Assembly (NCBI GenBank): GCA_041908165.1
Contig: JAYRFV010000116.1
Coordinates: 70,318-134,317 of the forward strand
Direction: 5' to 3'
Length of the DNA: 64,000 nucleotides
Source of the DNA: JACQZU01 sp041908165
GTDB lineage: Bacteria > Acidobacteriota > Holophagae > Holophagales > Holophagaceae
The number at the start of each line of letters is the position of its first letter. Within the stretch, counting starts at the first letter, position 1. A program made the position numbers and the translations under genes. A model generated the notes under the pieces. That model was not told the DNA's origin. It saw only the letters and a program-made list of their open reading frames with translations, and did no database searches. Below are positions 10,728-18,428 of this stretch, piece after piece.

Positions 10728-11882
10728 ATGCGCCGCGTCGAAGTGCGCCCCCGGGCCGATTGGCGCGACCGCGTGGAGAACCTGGGCTTGCTCTACCACA
10801 GCCACGAGGACGGCTCTCCCTATTGGCAGGAGGGGGCTTGCTACCGGTTCAGCGCCGGCCAGGTCGACGTCCTCGGCCGGGCTGCGGCCGAGCTGCAGCG
10901 GATCTGCATCGAGGCCGTCGGCCGGATCATCGCGGAGCGCCGCTATGAAGGCTTCGCCCTGCCGCCCTGGATGGTCCCGGTCATCGAGGAGAGCTGGGAC
11001 CGGGACGAAGTCAGCATCTACGGCCGCTTCGACCTGGCGTGGGACGGCCGGGGAATGCCGCGGCTGCTGGAGTACAACGCCGACACCCCGACCAGCCTGG
11101 TGGAGGCAGCCATCGCGCAGTGGTACTGGCTGCAGGAGGTTGAACCTGGCGCCGACCAGTTCAACAGCCTCCACGAGCGCCTGGTGGAAGCCTGGAAGCG
11201 CTGGGATCCAGGCCCCGAAGGCGCGCCGGTGGTCTTCCTGTCCCAGGATTCGGTGGAGGACCGCCAGACCACCGCCTACCTGCGCGACACTGCCCACCAG
11301 GCCGGCCTGCCGACCCTGCAGATGAACCTCGAGGACCTCGGCTGGGACGAGGTTCGCGGCTGCTTTGTGGACCTCGACGAGCGGCCGGTGCAGGCCGCCT
11401 TCAAGCTCTACCCTTGGGAGTTCATGGTCCGGGACGGGTTCGGGATGCACCTCACGCACCAGCCCCGGTCCTGCCGCTGGCTCGAGCCGCCCTGGAAGAT
11501 GCTGCTGAGCAACAAGGCGATCCTGGCCCGGCTCTGGGCGTGGTATCCGGACTGCCCCTACCTGCTGCCCGCCTACCTGGACGGGCCGAGGGAGCTGGTC
11601 GAAGCTGGCTTCGTCCGCAAGCCGATCCTCGGCCGGGAAGGCGCCAACGTGGAGATCTGCCGTCCGGGCCTGGCGCCCATCGCCTCGAACCTGGATCCTG
11701 CCTACGGGGCGGAAGGCTGGGTCTGGCAGGCCATCGCCTCCATGCCGGCCTTCGACGGCTGGTCCCCCGTACTCGGCGCCTGGATCGTCGACGGCGAACC
11801 CGCCGGGCTCGGCATCCGGGAGTCCCGGGGACCGATCACGGACAACCGCAGCTGCTTCGTCCCCCACCTGATCGCGGATTGA
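10728..11882 (+). CDS. Glutathionylspermidine synthase-like ATP-grasp protein (YgiC/YjfC type)
   Basis: A 384-residue protein matching the C-terminal synthetase half of glutathionylspermidine synthase. Visible family features are YWQEGACYRFSAGQVD, the SIYGRFDLAWDG segment, LLEYNADTPTSLVEA, the ATP-grasp PWKMLLSNKAILARLW region and VRKPILGREGANVEI near the end. It has no amidase domain, as in E. coli YgiC and YjfC, for which the true substrate is not established. The ATG at 10728 follows the lipoprotein stop by one base, so the two are co-translated. It probably ligates a peptide or amino-acid carboxylate to an amine using ATP in the cytoplasm. Confidence 0.9.
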   Translation: MRRVEVRPRADWRDRVENLGLLYHSHEDGSPYWQEGACYRFSAGQVDVLGRAAAELQRICIEAVGRIIAERRYEGFALPPWMVPVIEESWDRDEVSIYGRFDLAWDGRGMPRLLEYNADTPTSLVEAAIAQWYWLQEVEPGADQFNSLHERLVEAWKRWDPGPEGAPVVFLSQDSVEDRQTTAYLRDTAHQAGLPTLQMNLEDLGWDEVRGCFVDLDERPVQAAFKLYPWEFMVRDGFGMHLTHQPRSCRWLEPPWKMLLSNKAILARLWAWYPDCPYLLPAYLDGPRELVEAGFVRKPILGREGANVEICRPGLAPIASNLDPAYGAEGWVWQAIASMPAFDGWSPVLGAWIVDGEPAGLGIRESRGPITDNRSCFVPHLIAD

Positions 11883-12253
11883 GGACGCCCCCCCGGCGGA
11901 CGCCGAGGGTGATCCGGAGCGCCCCGCGCCTCCCGGGGGTCAACGCGCGCGCCAGGGAGGGCACCCGAAGGGGAGGTAAGGGCGAGGTAAAATATGATTT
12001 CTTAGGCATATGTGGGAAAAAAACAGATTGCGGGACGTGAAAAATAAGATGCGGGACGCAACGAAGGGGTCCATACTCAGGACATCCAAGTCAAGTGTCC
12101 TGTTGGTCCTCAAATCTCAATGGATCCCATCCCCGGGACGGCCCCTTCGGCCCCGGTACCGGGTCTGCGCTTCCCGCACCTTCCCTCAACCCTGAGGCCG
12201 GCTGGGGTCCCTCCCTGTTCCCGCCGGATCTCGCACCTGCTCCTGGAGGTTCC
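11883..12253. promoter_or_regulatory. 371-bp non-coding AT-rich leader upstream of the beta-propeller gene
   Basis: No gene with good coding signal is visible here. An AT-rich island (about 11980-12060) interrupts very GC-rich DNA and contains a TAAAAT hexamer (11988-11993), a candidate -10. A GCGGGACG octamer occurs twice (about 12029 and 12051), and AGGACA/TGTCCT (12079-12084 and 12096-12101) can form a small hairpin. About 150 bp of untranslated leader would precede the ATG at 12254, long enough for post-transcriptional control. An in-frame run from 12010 to 12195 has no ribosome site and unusual composition, and is not called. Confidence 0.45.
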
Positions 12254-13633
12254 ATGAATCACCCACGATCCCACCGGCTGTCCCGGCGGCTGGCGCTGGC
12301 CTTGGCGGTGGCCGCACCGGTCCTGCCCCTTCTGGCCCAGGGCGGTGCCCTGCCGGCCGTTCCGAACCTTGCCCGGACCGGAAGCTACGGCATCGTCGCG
12401 CTGAACAACACCAATTCCATCCGCATCATCAACACGGGCAACTGGACCATCAGCGAACCCATGCTGACCGGCCAGTTGGGCAGCTTCGGGGGCGGCCTCT
12501 TCGACGTCGTGGTGACCCCCGACGGGCGGACGGCGCTGGTGAGCAATTTCGGCGATTCCCAGGTGCACTTCCTGGACATGAGCAACCCCACCCTTCCCAC
12601 GGTGAAGGGCGTGTACGACGTCGGCTTCTTCGCCGAGGACATGGACATCACGCCGGATGGCAAGTACGCCCTGGTGACCGATGGCGGCTTCTCACCCAAG
12701 ATCGCCGTGATCAACATCGCCGAGCGCAGCGGCCAGACCTATTACTTCACCTTCTCGGGCAACGCCGAGACCGAGGACCAGATGATCTCGTGCCAGGCGG
12801 TCTCCATCATGGCGGACGGCGAGACCGTGCTCTGCCCGAACTACTTCAGCGGCACCCTGCACGTCTTCCGCCTGCACGCGGACGGAAGCATTGCCCACAC
12901 CCAGACCCTTCCCCTGCCGCTCAAGTACCCCGTTGCCCCGGAGGACCTTCGGACCCGGCCCGCCATCCCCGGCCCGATGCCCAACCGGTCGGTGAACGTG
13001 GCCGTGTCGCCCGACGGCATCCACGCCGCGGCGCTCGGCTTCAGCGTCGCCAACAACCCGGCGGACCCTTTCCGCAGCGGGCCCACCGTCTTCCTGTACA
13101 AGCGGGTCGCCCCGGGCGAACTGGTCGCCCTCGGGGACAACGGCGTCGAGTTCAGCGGACGGAACGCCCAGTCGGCGGTGTTCAGCCCGGATGGCAAGCG
13201 CCTTTACGTCTCCGCGACCAATGTCATCTATCCGCCCCCGATCTTCCCCCCGCCACCCGCCACGCCCCCCCCGACCACCCAGACCTGGGTGCGGATCTTC
13301 AACGTGGTGGGCGACACGATCGTCCTCGACACCGACGTCGAACTCCCCGGCCGGGGATCCAGCGGCCTGTTCGGCGTCGACACCATCGCGGTGGACCAGT
13401 CCGGCCAGTTCGTGTTCCTCACCAATCCGACGGTGAGCGGCGGGCTGGCCCGCATCGACGTGGTGTCGGCCATCACGAAGTCCTACTACCGCAGCTTCGT
13501 GCTCCCCGACCAGACCTACACCAACTACTACCTGTACCTTCCGGAGCACCTGCGTCCGGCGCCGCTCACCGAGACGGTGCCGCCCATCCCCACCGGGATC
13601 GCCTTCACCCGGGGACCGCGCATCACGCGGTAG
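12254..13633 (+). CDS. Secreted beta-propeller (YVTN/lactonase-like) protein
   Basis: 459 residues with a Sec signal peptide (twin-Arg-rich n-region, hydrophobic LALALAVAAPVLPLLA, cleavage after AQG). The body is built of about 40-residue propeller blades, recognisable by repeated VVTPDGRTALVSN, DITPDGKYALVTD, AVSPDGIHAAALG and VFSPDGKRLYVSA motifs, as in YVTN and 6-phosphogluconolactonase-like propellers. A proline-rich insertion (PPPIFPPPPATPPP) interrupts one blade at about residues 328-343. It probably acts in the periplasm or outside the cell as a binding scaffold; no catalytic residues are evident. The start at 12254 has GGAGG 5 bp upstream. It is followed by a strong hairpin terminator. 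Confidence 0.85.
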   Translation: MNHPRSHRLSRRLALALAVAAPVLPLLAQGGALPAVPNLARTGSYGIVALNNTNSIRIINTGNWTISEPMLTGQLGSFGGGLFDVVVTPDGRTALVSNFGDSQVHFLDMSNPTLPTVKGVYDVGFFAEDMDITPDGKYALVTDGGFSPKIAVINIAERSGQTYYFTFSGNAETEDQMISCQAVSIMADGETVLCPNYFSGTLHVFRLHADGSIAHTQTLPLPLKYPVAPEDLRTRPAIPGPMPNRSVNVAVSPDGIHAAALGFSVANNPADPFRSGPTVFLYKRVAPGELVALGDNGVEFSGRNAQSAVFSPDGKRLYVSATNVIYPPPIFPPPPATPPPTTQTWVRIFNVVGDTIVLDTDVELPGRGSSGLFGVDTIAVDQSGQFVFLTNPTVSGGLARIDVVSAITKSYYRSFVLPDQTYTNYYLYLPEHLRPAPLTETVPPIPTGIAFTRGPRITR

Positions 13634-13657
13634 CCGGCACCGGACCGGCCGCAGGAT

Positions 13658-13696
13658 CCGCGGGGGCCAGGCACGCGCCGGCCCCCGCGGCCCTTT
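13658..13696. terminator. Rho-independent-type terminator between convergent genes
   Basis: An 11-bp perfect GC stem (13658-13668 with 13680-13690) and an 11-nt loop, followed by CCCTTT. It lies between the propeller gene (plus) and the receiver-PP2C gene (minus) and could stop transcription from both sides. Confidence 0.65.
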
Positions 13697-13738
13697 ACCG
13701 CGGGAACTGCGGCCCGACGGGCGACAACCGGGTCCGCC

Positions 13739-14905
13739 TCAGGAGACCCGGTCGATCACCACCAGGGTCACGTCGTCGGTGAAGGGTGCCGGGTGGTTGA
13801 ATTCGCGCGCCTGGCGGACCAGCTGGTCGGCGGCCTGGTCGGCATCCTGGGGCAGCTCGGCGCCGAAGCGCTGGAGGCCCTCCTCGCCCAGGAACCGGCG
13901 GTCCTCCCGCTCGACCTCCACCAGACCGTCGGTGTACAGCAGCAGGCGGTCGCCGACCTCGAAGGCGGCGGTGCCCTCGGCGAAGGGCAGGTCCGGATCC
14001 AGGCCCAGCATGAAGCCCTTGCCTGCGAGGGCCTCCGGGCGGTGCAGGCCGCCGCGGGCGCCCCTGGCCAGCCGGAACGGCGGCGGGTGGCCCGCGACCA
14101 CGTAGCGGATCTCGCCCTTCCCGGGTTCGATGCTGGCGAGGAAGGCGGTGGCGAACTGCTCCGCCAGGGTGCTCGCGGCCAAGTCGCGGTTCATGGCCTG
14201 CGCCCACAGCAGCGGACTGCCGCCCAGCCTGACCTGGCTCTCGAAGGAGGTCTTCACCATGGCGCTGATGAGCGCCGCGGTCACACCGTGGCCGCTGACG
14301 TCGGCGAGCAGGATCGCCGCGCCGCCCTCCAACGTCGGCGTGATGGAATAGATGTCGCCGCCGATCCCCTCCGCCGGCAGGTAGCGGTGCGTGTAGCACA
14401 ACCCGTTGGCCCTGCCGGGAATCTCGGGCAGGAGGCCCATCTGGAAGTTGGCGGCCAGCTCGAGCTCCGCCCGCACCTTCTCCTGGAAGCGCACGAGCTG
14501 CTGGTTCTGGCGCTTGATCTCCTTCTGCATCTCGATGATGCGGAAGGCGCTCTCGACCTTGGCCATTACCTCCTGGGCGTGGAAGGGCTTGGAGATCATG
14601 TCGTCGGCGCCGAGGTTCAGGCCGCCGATGCGCGACACCGTGCCGTCCAGCGCGGAGACCAGGATGAAGTAGATGTCTCGGGTGGCGGCGCTGCCCTTCA
14701 CCGTGCGGCAGAACTCGTCGCCGGCGAGTTCGGGCATCCGCAGGTCGGAGAGGATCAGGTCCGGCTGGACCTTGGCCATGGCCTCCAGAGCGATGCGCCC
14801 GTTCTCGGCGACCAGCACCTGATAGCCCGCCCGCTTCAGGTAGAAGCCGAGAATGTCCCGGATGGGGGCCTCGTCGTCGACGACGAGCACGACCCCCTTG
14901 GTCAT
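13739..14905 (-). CDS. Receiver-PP2C (RsbU/SpoIIE-type) response regulator
   Basis: 388 residues. The N-terminal receiver has acidic residues Asp10-Asp11, phospho-acceptor Asp54 in LILSDLRMPE and the conserved Lys in SKPFH. A short coiled linker (KEIKRQNQQLVRFQEKVRAE) leads into a PP2C-like SpoIIE phosphatase domain with IGGDIYS, LLADVSGHGVTAAL and LLLYTDGLVE metal-binding motifs. Such proteins dephosphorylate STAS antagonists in partner-switching pathways when their receiver is phosphorylated. The STAS gene lies just upstream (10-bp gap), which makes it the obvious substrate. No RsbW-like kinase is nearby. Confidence 0.93.
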   Translation of the reverse strand: MTKGVVLVVDDEAPIRDILGFYLKRAGYQVLVAENGRIALEAMAKVQPDLILSDLRMPELAGDEFCRTVKGSAATRDIYFILVSALDGTVSRIGGLNLGADDMISKPFHAQEVMAKVESAFRIIEMQKEIKRQNQQLVRFQEKVRAELELAANFQMGLLPEIPGRANGLCYTHRYLPAEGIGGDIYSITPTLEGGAAILLADVSGHGVTAALISAMVKTSFESQVRLGGSPLLWAQAMNRDLAASTLAEQFATAFLASIEPGKGEIRYVVAGHPPPFRLARGARGGLHRPEALAGKGFMLGLDPDLPFAEGTAAFEVGDRLLLYTDGLVEVEREDRRFLGEEGLQRFGAELPQDADQAADQLVRQAREFNHPAPFTDDVTLVVIDRVS

Positions 14906-14915
14906 CGCCGGCCGC

Positions 14916-15254
14916 TCACGCCCCGCGCAGGGCGTCCTGCTCGGTGGCGAAGATCGAGAAGTAGTTGGTCAGGTTGGTCTGGTCGAAGGTCTTCTTGACC
15001 TGGGCCGGAAGGCTGCAGAGGTGGAGCTTGCCGTTGTTCTTGTCCACGCTGTTGCGGGCGGCCACCAGCAGGCCGAGCCCCGAGGAGTCGATGAAGCTGA
15101 CCCCTTCCAGGTTGATCACCAGCAGCTTGGGCTGCTCCTGCGCGACGGTGTCGCGGATGACATCCCGGAGCTGGGCCGTGACCTCGAAGTTGACCTTGCC
15201 CTGGATGGTCACGATCGAGGCGCTGCCGTCCTGGCGGGACTGGATGTTCAGCAT
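14916..15254 (-). CDS. STAS-domain anti-sigma factor antagonist
   Basis: 112 residues, the size of SpoIIAA/RsbV. The phosphorylation site is the Ser57-Ser58 pair in FIDSSGLGLL. The start ATG 15254 has GGAGG 7 bp upstream and overlaps the end of the upstream Rel-like gene by 7 bp. When dephosphorylated by a PP2C enzyme, such as the downstream receiver-PP2C, it should bind an anti-sigma kinase or another switch kinase and release its target. That kinase is not in the window. Confidence 0.93.
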   Translation of the reverse strand: MLNIQSRQDGSASIVTIQGKVNFEVTAQLRDVIRDTVAQEQPKLLVINLEGVSFIDSSGLGLLVAARNSVDKNNGKLHLCSLPAQVKKTFDQTNLTNYFSIFATEQDALRGA

Positions 15255-16423
15255 GGTACTTCCTCCCTCAAGATGCCCTTCAAGACGCGCTTCCGTGCCG
15301 CTTCCCGTTTGCGCTGCTTGTACTCGCCGTGCGATGCGGGGCCCTGCCGCGCGTTCTGGAACCCCGCCCTGTCCATGATTTGAACTTCGTGTGCGAAGAA
15401 GAAAGTAAACTCGTCCTGCGCCTGGATCAACTCCGGAATGTGGAGCAGGTCCCCCAGTTCGGGCTTGCCGATGGAGGTGAAGTTCGATTGTAGCCGCTCG
15501 AGGGCCGGCACGGCGGGGCTGGGCAGGCGGATCAGCGTCCGGCCCGTGAACTGGATGGCGGAATAATCCTTGCTCGAGAACGGGTTTTCCCAGTCCTCGC
15601 GGGCCGCCAGCGCGATCGCGCGGCAGGCCTCGGCCCGCGCGGCCGAGCCCACGGGACCGGGCGAGAACCCCGCGGGCAGGCGCTCCATCCAGCGCTCCAG
15701 CGCAGCCAGGTCGAACAGGCGGTTGCGCGCCCGCGAGGGCTTGGTGTGGGCGGCCATGACCACGTGGTGGTCCAGCAGGAAGCGGAGCACCTCGAGCACG
15801 CCGACCAGGTCCTCGGCCACCAGCCGCAGGCCGATCTGGTCGTAGATGGTCTCCGCCACGTTCTCGGGCTTGTGCAGGAGCTTCAGCAGGATGCTCAGCC
15901 GGTTCTTGTTCTCCTTGCGTTCCACCGCCACGAGGGGCACCTCGTAGTCGCCGCGCAGCAGCCAGCCGCCGTCCTCCCGCTGGACCAGGAACTGGTCGTA
16001 GCGGGCGAACACCTGCGACTGGATCTCGGGAAGGAACCGGAGGATGAAGTTGTGGTCGATGTGGAAGCTCGTGTGCATCACCCGGAGGATCGCGCAGGAC
16101 CACCGGGCGCGGAGGTCCATGGGCCGCCGGGAGGCCCAGAGGAGGAGGCAGAGCGGATCCTGGACCTCGAAGAACTCCGCGGGGATGTCCAGGCCGGTTC
16201 CCTCGAGGATGACCTCCTGCATGAAGGCCAGGGCCTCCTCGAACCCGCGGACCACCTGCAGCCGCTGGGCGGGGATGCTGACGTCGTAGCCGTAGTTGAG
16301 GGTGAAGGCCCGCGCCGCCTCCATGTCGGGCAGCGACACCCCGTCCAGGTCGACGGCGGATTCCCCTCCGAGGATCACGCGGGAGACCTCGGGGGGGATC
16401 GGGAAGGAGGGGATCGGCGGCAT
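15248..16423 (-). CDS. Uncharacterised protein with a RelA/SpoT-like nucleotidyltransferase signature
   Basis: 391 residues, no signal peptide or membrane segment. The central and C-terminal parts carry a pattern like (p)ppGpp synthetases: VAVERKENKNRLSILLKLL (about 165-183, resembling the RxK...S...K motif), IYDQIGLRLVAEDL (about 193-206, resembling YDvxaiRi), and FAHEVQIMD (about 343-351, resembling the catalytic ExQIRT, Glu346). I recall large Rel-like families of this kind in Myxococcales annotated only by TIGR number; that link is from memory and unchecked. The gene overlaps the STAS gene by 7 bp and heads the trio. It could make a nucleotide signal feeding the switch, or be a degenerate binding protein; this is inference. 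Confidence 0.6.
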   Translation of the reverse strand: MPPIPSFPIPPEVSRVILGGESAVDLDGVSLPDMEAARAFTLNYGYDVSIPAQRLQVVRGFEEALAFMQEVILEGTGLDIPAEFFEVQDPLCLLLWASRRPMDLRARWSCAILRVMHTSFHIDHNFILRFLPEIQSQVFARYDQFLVQREDGGWLLRGDYEVPLVAVERKENKNRLSILLKLLHKPENVAETIYDQIGLRLVAEDLVGVLEVLRFLLDHHVVMAAHTKPSRARNRLFDLAALERWMERLPAGFSPGPVGSAARAEACRAIALAAREDWENPFSSKDYSAIQFTGRTLIRLPSPAVPALERLQSNFTSIGKPELGDLLHIPELIQAQDEFTFFFAHEVQIMDRAGFQNARQGPASHGEYKQRKREAARKRVLKGILREEVPC

Positions 16424-16463
16424 CGGGTTCTGGCGTCTTATCGCCCCAAGGCGACCCCGACAT

Positions 16464-16491
16464 GAAAAAGGAGCGCCCCGGAGGGCGCTCC
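16464..16491 (-). terminator. Terminator downstream of atpE
   Basis: On the minus strand a 9-bp stem (16483-16491 pairing with 16470-16478) with a 4-nt loop is followed by CTTTTTC. It ends the nuo-atp block about 20 bp after the atpE stop and 40 bp before the Rel-like gene start. Confidence 0.85.
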
Positions 16492-16508
16492 CTGGAAGAC
16501 CGGGCAGC

Positions 16509-16808
16509 CTACTTGACGGCGAAGGCGGCCACGAGGACGTAGATCACGAGGGCCTCGATGAGGGCCAGGCCGATGATCATGGTGGTGCGGATGTTGCCGG
16601 CGGCCTGCGGATTGCGGGCGATGCCTTCGCAGGCGGCGGCGACGGCCTTGCCCTGGCCCAGGCCGCAACCGGCGGCGCCGATGGCGAGGGAGAGGTGGGC
16701 GAGGTACTTGCCGGCGAAGAAGGAGGCGGTGGCGGACGGCTCGGCGCCTTCGGCGAAGGCCGCGACGGCGACCATGAGCAGGAAGGCGGTGGTGAGGAAC
16801 TTCTTCAT
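16509..16808 (-). CDS. atpE: ATP synthase Fo subunit c
   Basis: 99 residues: a signal-like N-terminal hydrophobic segment (MKKFLTTAFLLMVAVAAFAEG), then the two-helix c subunit with the GQGKAV polar-loop entry, ARNP, and the ion-binding Glu in LALIEALVIYVLV. The residue after Glu is Ala and no Ser/Thr ligand follows, which argues for proton rather than sodium coupling. It forms the c-ring of the membrane rotor. It is the last gene of the block, 159 bp after atpB with a hairpin between (16932-16959), which may help set its high stoichiometry. F1 genes are not in the window. Confidence 0.96.
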   Translation of the reverse strand: MKKFLTTAFLLMVAVAAFAEGAEPSATASFFAGKYLAHLSLAIGAAGCGLGQGKAVAAACEGIARNPQAAGNIRTTMIIGLALIEALVIYVLVAAFAVK

Positions 16809-16931
16809 GGTGGTGCTCCTGTAAGGGGGCTCAGGGGGTTCGGAATCCCCGGAACGGTGAAGGGATGATTGCGGTGAAGGCGTTCCCCGCGGGAATGCCC
16901 GAAGCGGGTTTGGCCTGCTGGGGGCGCGGGA

Positions 16932-16959
16932 GGGGTCCGAGGCCGAAGGCCGTGACCCC
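16932..16959 (-). other. Hairpin between atpB and atpE
   Basis: GGGGTC (16932-16937) pairs with GACCCC (16954-16959), and an inner GGCC/GGCC pair extends the stem. It begins 9 bp after the atpB stop. No U-run follows on the minus strand, so it looks like an mRNA processing or stability element rather than a terminator. A differential-expression role for atpE is inference. Confidence 0.45.
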
Positions 16960-16967
16960 ACGGAGTG

Positions 16968-17702
16968 TCAATGCTCGTGGGCGACCGCGCCGCTGAGGTA
17001 GATCACCGTGAGCATGGTGAACACGAAGGCCTGGATCAGTCCGAAGAACAGGCCCATGACCATCAGCGGCACCGGCAGCAGCAGCGGCAGCAGGCCGAAG
17101 AAGATCCCGGCGACAATGTGCTCGCCGCCGATGTTGCCGAACAGGCGCAGGCTGTGGCTGAGGATCCGCGAGATCAGCCCGAGGATCTCCAGCGGGAACA
17201 GCAGCGGCGCCAGCCACCAGATGGGTCCGGCGAAGTGGCCCCAGTACTTGAAGAAGCCCTGTTCGCGCATGCCGTGGAAGTTGTAGTAGGCGAACACCAC
17301 CAGGGCGCAGCCCAGGGTGACGTTCCAGTTGCCGGTGGCCGGGCTGAGCCCGGGCACCAGGCCGAAGAAGTTGTTGAAGAAGACGAAGAAGGCCATGGTG
17401 CCGGCGAACGGCAGGTACTTCTCCGGGTGGTGGTGGATGTTGTCCTTGACCATGCTGTCGAGACCGTCCACCACGAACTCGAAGACCTGCTGGAGCGGCC
17501 CCGGGACCTGCTTCATCCGGGCGCGGACCAGGCTGGTCAGCGCGATCGCGACCAGGAAGGCCAGCACGGCGTTCAGGAGGTGGTCGTAGCGCTCGAGGAT
17601 CGACAGCGGGGCGCCGTGGGCGAAGTTGTAGGGCCAGGGGTGCCGCTGCAGGCCGAGGATCTCGGTGAGCCACTGGGACAGGTTCGAGGCGTGGTGTTCC
17701 AT
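16968..17702 (-). CDS. atpB: ATP synthase Fo subunit a
   Basis: 244-residue polytopic protein with the family's features: FVVDGLDSMVKDN, FNNFFGLVPG, SLRLFGNIGGEH carrying the essential stator Arg on the fourth/fifth helix, and IQAFVFTMLTVIYLSGA at the end. It forms the proton half-channels against the c-ring. It lies between the AtpI-like gene (13-bp gap) and atpE, matching the a-c part of atp operons that are split from F1. Confidence 0.97.
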   Translation of the reverse strand: MEHHASNLSQWLTEILGLQRHPWPYNFAHGAPLSILERYDHLLNAVLAFLVAIALTSLVRARMKQVPGPLQQVFEFVVDGLDSMVKDNIHHHPEKYLPFAGTMAFFVFFNNFFGLVPGLSPATGNWNVTLGCALVVFAYYNFHGMREQGFFKYWGHFAGPIWWLAPLLFPLEILGLISRILSHSLRLFGNIGGEHIVAGIFFGLLPLLLPVPLMVMGLFFGLIQAFVFTMLTVIYLSGAVAHEH

Positions 17703-17715
17703 GGGGGTGCGGACC

Positions 17716-18147
17716 TCAGGGAGCTTCAGGGGGTGGGGGTTCGGAACCCCGCAGCCCCAGGCGGACGGCTTCCAGCAGTATGGCCGCGACGAACAGGAGA
17801 ATCCCCGTCGCGAGAGGTAGACCCTCTCCAGGCAGCGTTTCCATCATCACACGCAGGAGCAGGGCGAGCAACGCCAGTTTCAGCACGGTCAGGCCGGCGT
17901 AGAACCAGCGTCGTCGCAGCGACGGCGTCAGCATCCGGCCGGTGACCACCCGGTGCAGGCTCCAGAAGGCCAGGCTGCCGGCACCCCCGGCCAGGAACGC
18001 CAGCGCCGCCCAGCGCGACTTCAGCGCCCACAGGACCGTTCCAAGCGGCAGGAGGATCAACTGGAAACGCTGTATCCAGAAGAGATGAACGAATCCGGGA
18101 TCATCGGCCTCAGGCACCGCCGCCCCCGCCATCCCGGGGACCGTCAT
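17716..18147 (-). CDS. AtpI-like (ATP synthase subunit I) membrane protein
   Basis: 143 residues with four predicted hydrophobic helices (near 30-45, 47-65, 85-100 and 112-130) and charged ends. Position directly upstream of atpB and after atpZ, together with the WIQRFQLILLPLG start and the GxGSLAFWSLHRVVTGRM segment, fits the poorly conserved ATP synthase I/AtpR group that assists c-ring assembly. Sequence similarity alone would be weak; context carries the call. The ATG at 18147 overlaps atpZ by 38 bp; an in-frame ATG at 18132 would shorten the overlap. Confidence 0.7.
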   Translation of the reverse strand: MTVPGMAGAAVPEADDPGFVHLFWIQRFQLILLPLGTVLWALKSRWAALAFLAGGAGSLAFWSLHRVVTGRMLTPSLRRRWFYAGLTVLKLALLALLLRVMMETLPGEGLPLATGILLFVAAILLEAVRLGLRGSEPPPPEAP

Positions 18148-18403
18148 CCGGTCCCGGCTTCAGGTCGTCGGCGGCATTGGCCCGCAGCGTCATCTTGTAC
18201 AGCTCCCAGCCCGCCGTGGCGATGCCCCAGACCAGGCCGATCCATTGGCCAGCCTCCGGATGGCCCAGCAGCCCGCCAAGCCACCGGCCCAGGAAGAAGC
18301 CCAGGACGATGGCGATCGGGATGACCAGGCCCAGGCTCATCAGGTCAGCCCACAGGGCGCGCTCCTTCGGGCTGCCTGCGGTCTTCCTGGGGCGGAGTGT
18401 CAT
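18110..18403 (-). CDS. atpZ: AtpZ/AtpI-family protein of the Fo operon
   Basis: 97 residues: basic N-terminus, then two transmembrane helices (LGLVIPIAIVLGFFLGRWL and GLVWGIATAGWELYKM), ending in a Gly/Asp-rich tail. This is the AtpZ/pfam09527 pattern with the GxFLGxWLG glycine-spaced helix. Members are found at the head of Fo operons and have been linked to Mg/Ca transport and assembly of ATP synthase. Start ATG 18403 is preferred over a further upstream ATG, which would include a non-conserved tail over the hairpin at 18429. Confidence 0.85.
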   Translation of the reverse strand: MTLRPRKTAGSPKERALWADLMSLGLVIPIAIVLGFFLGRWLGGLLGHPEAGQWIGLVWGIATAGWELYKMTLRANAADDLKPGPDDGPRDGGGGGA

Positions 18404-18428
18404 GGTTGACTCCGATCGGGACACTGAA

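Noticed and set aside
12010..12195. 61-codon frame in the propeller leader
   Set aside because: No ribosome site, atypical AT-rich composition at its start, and no similarity to known peptides.
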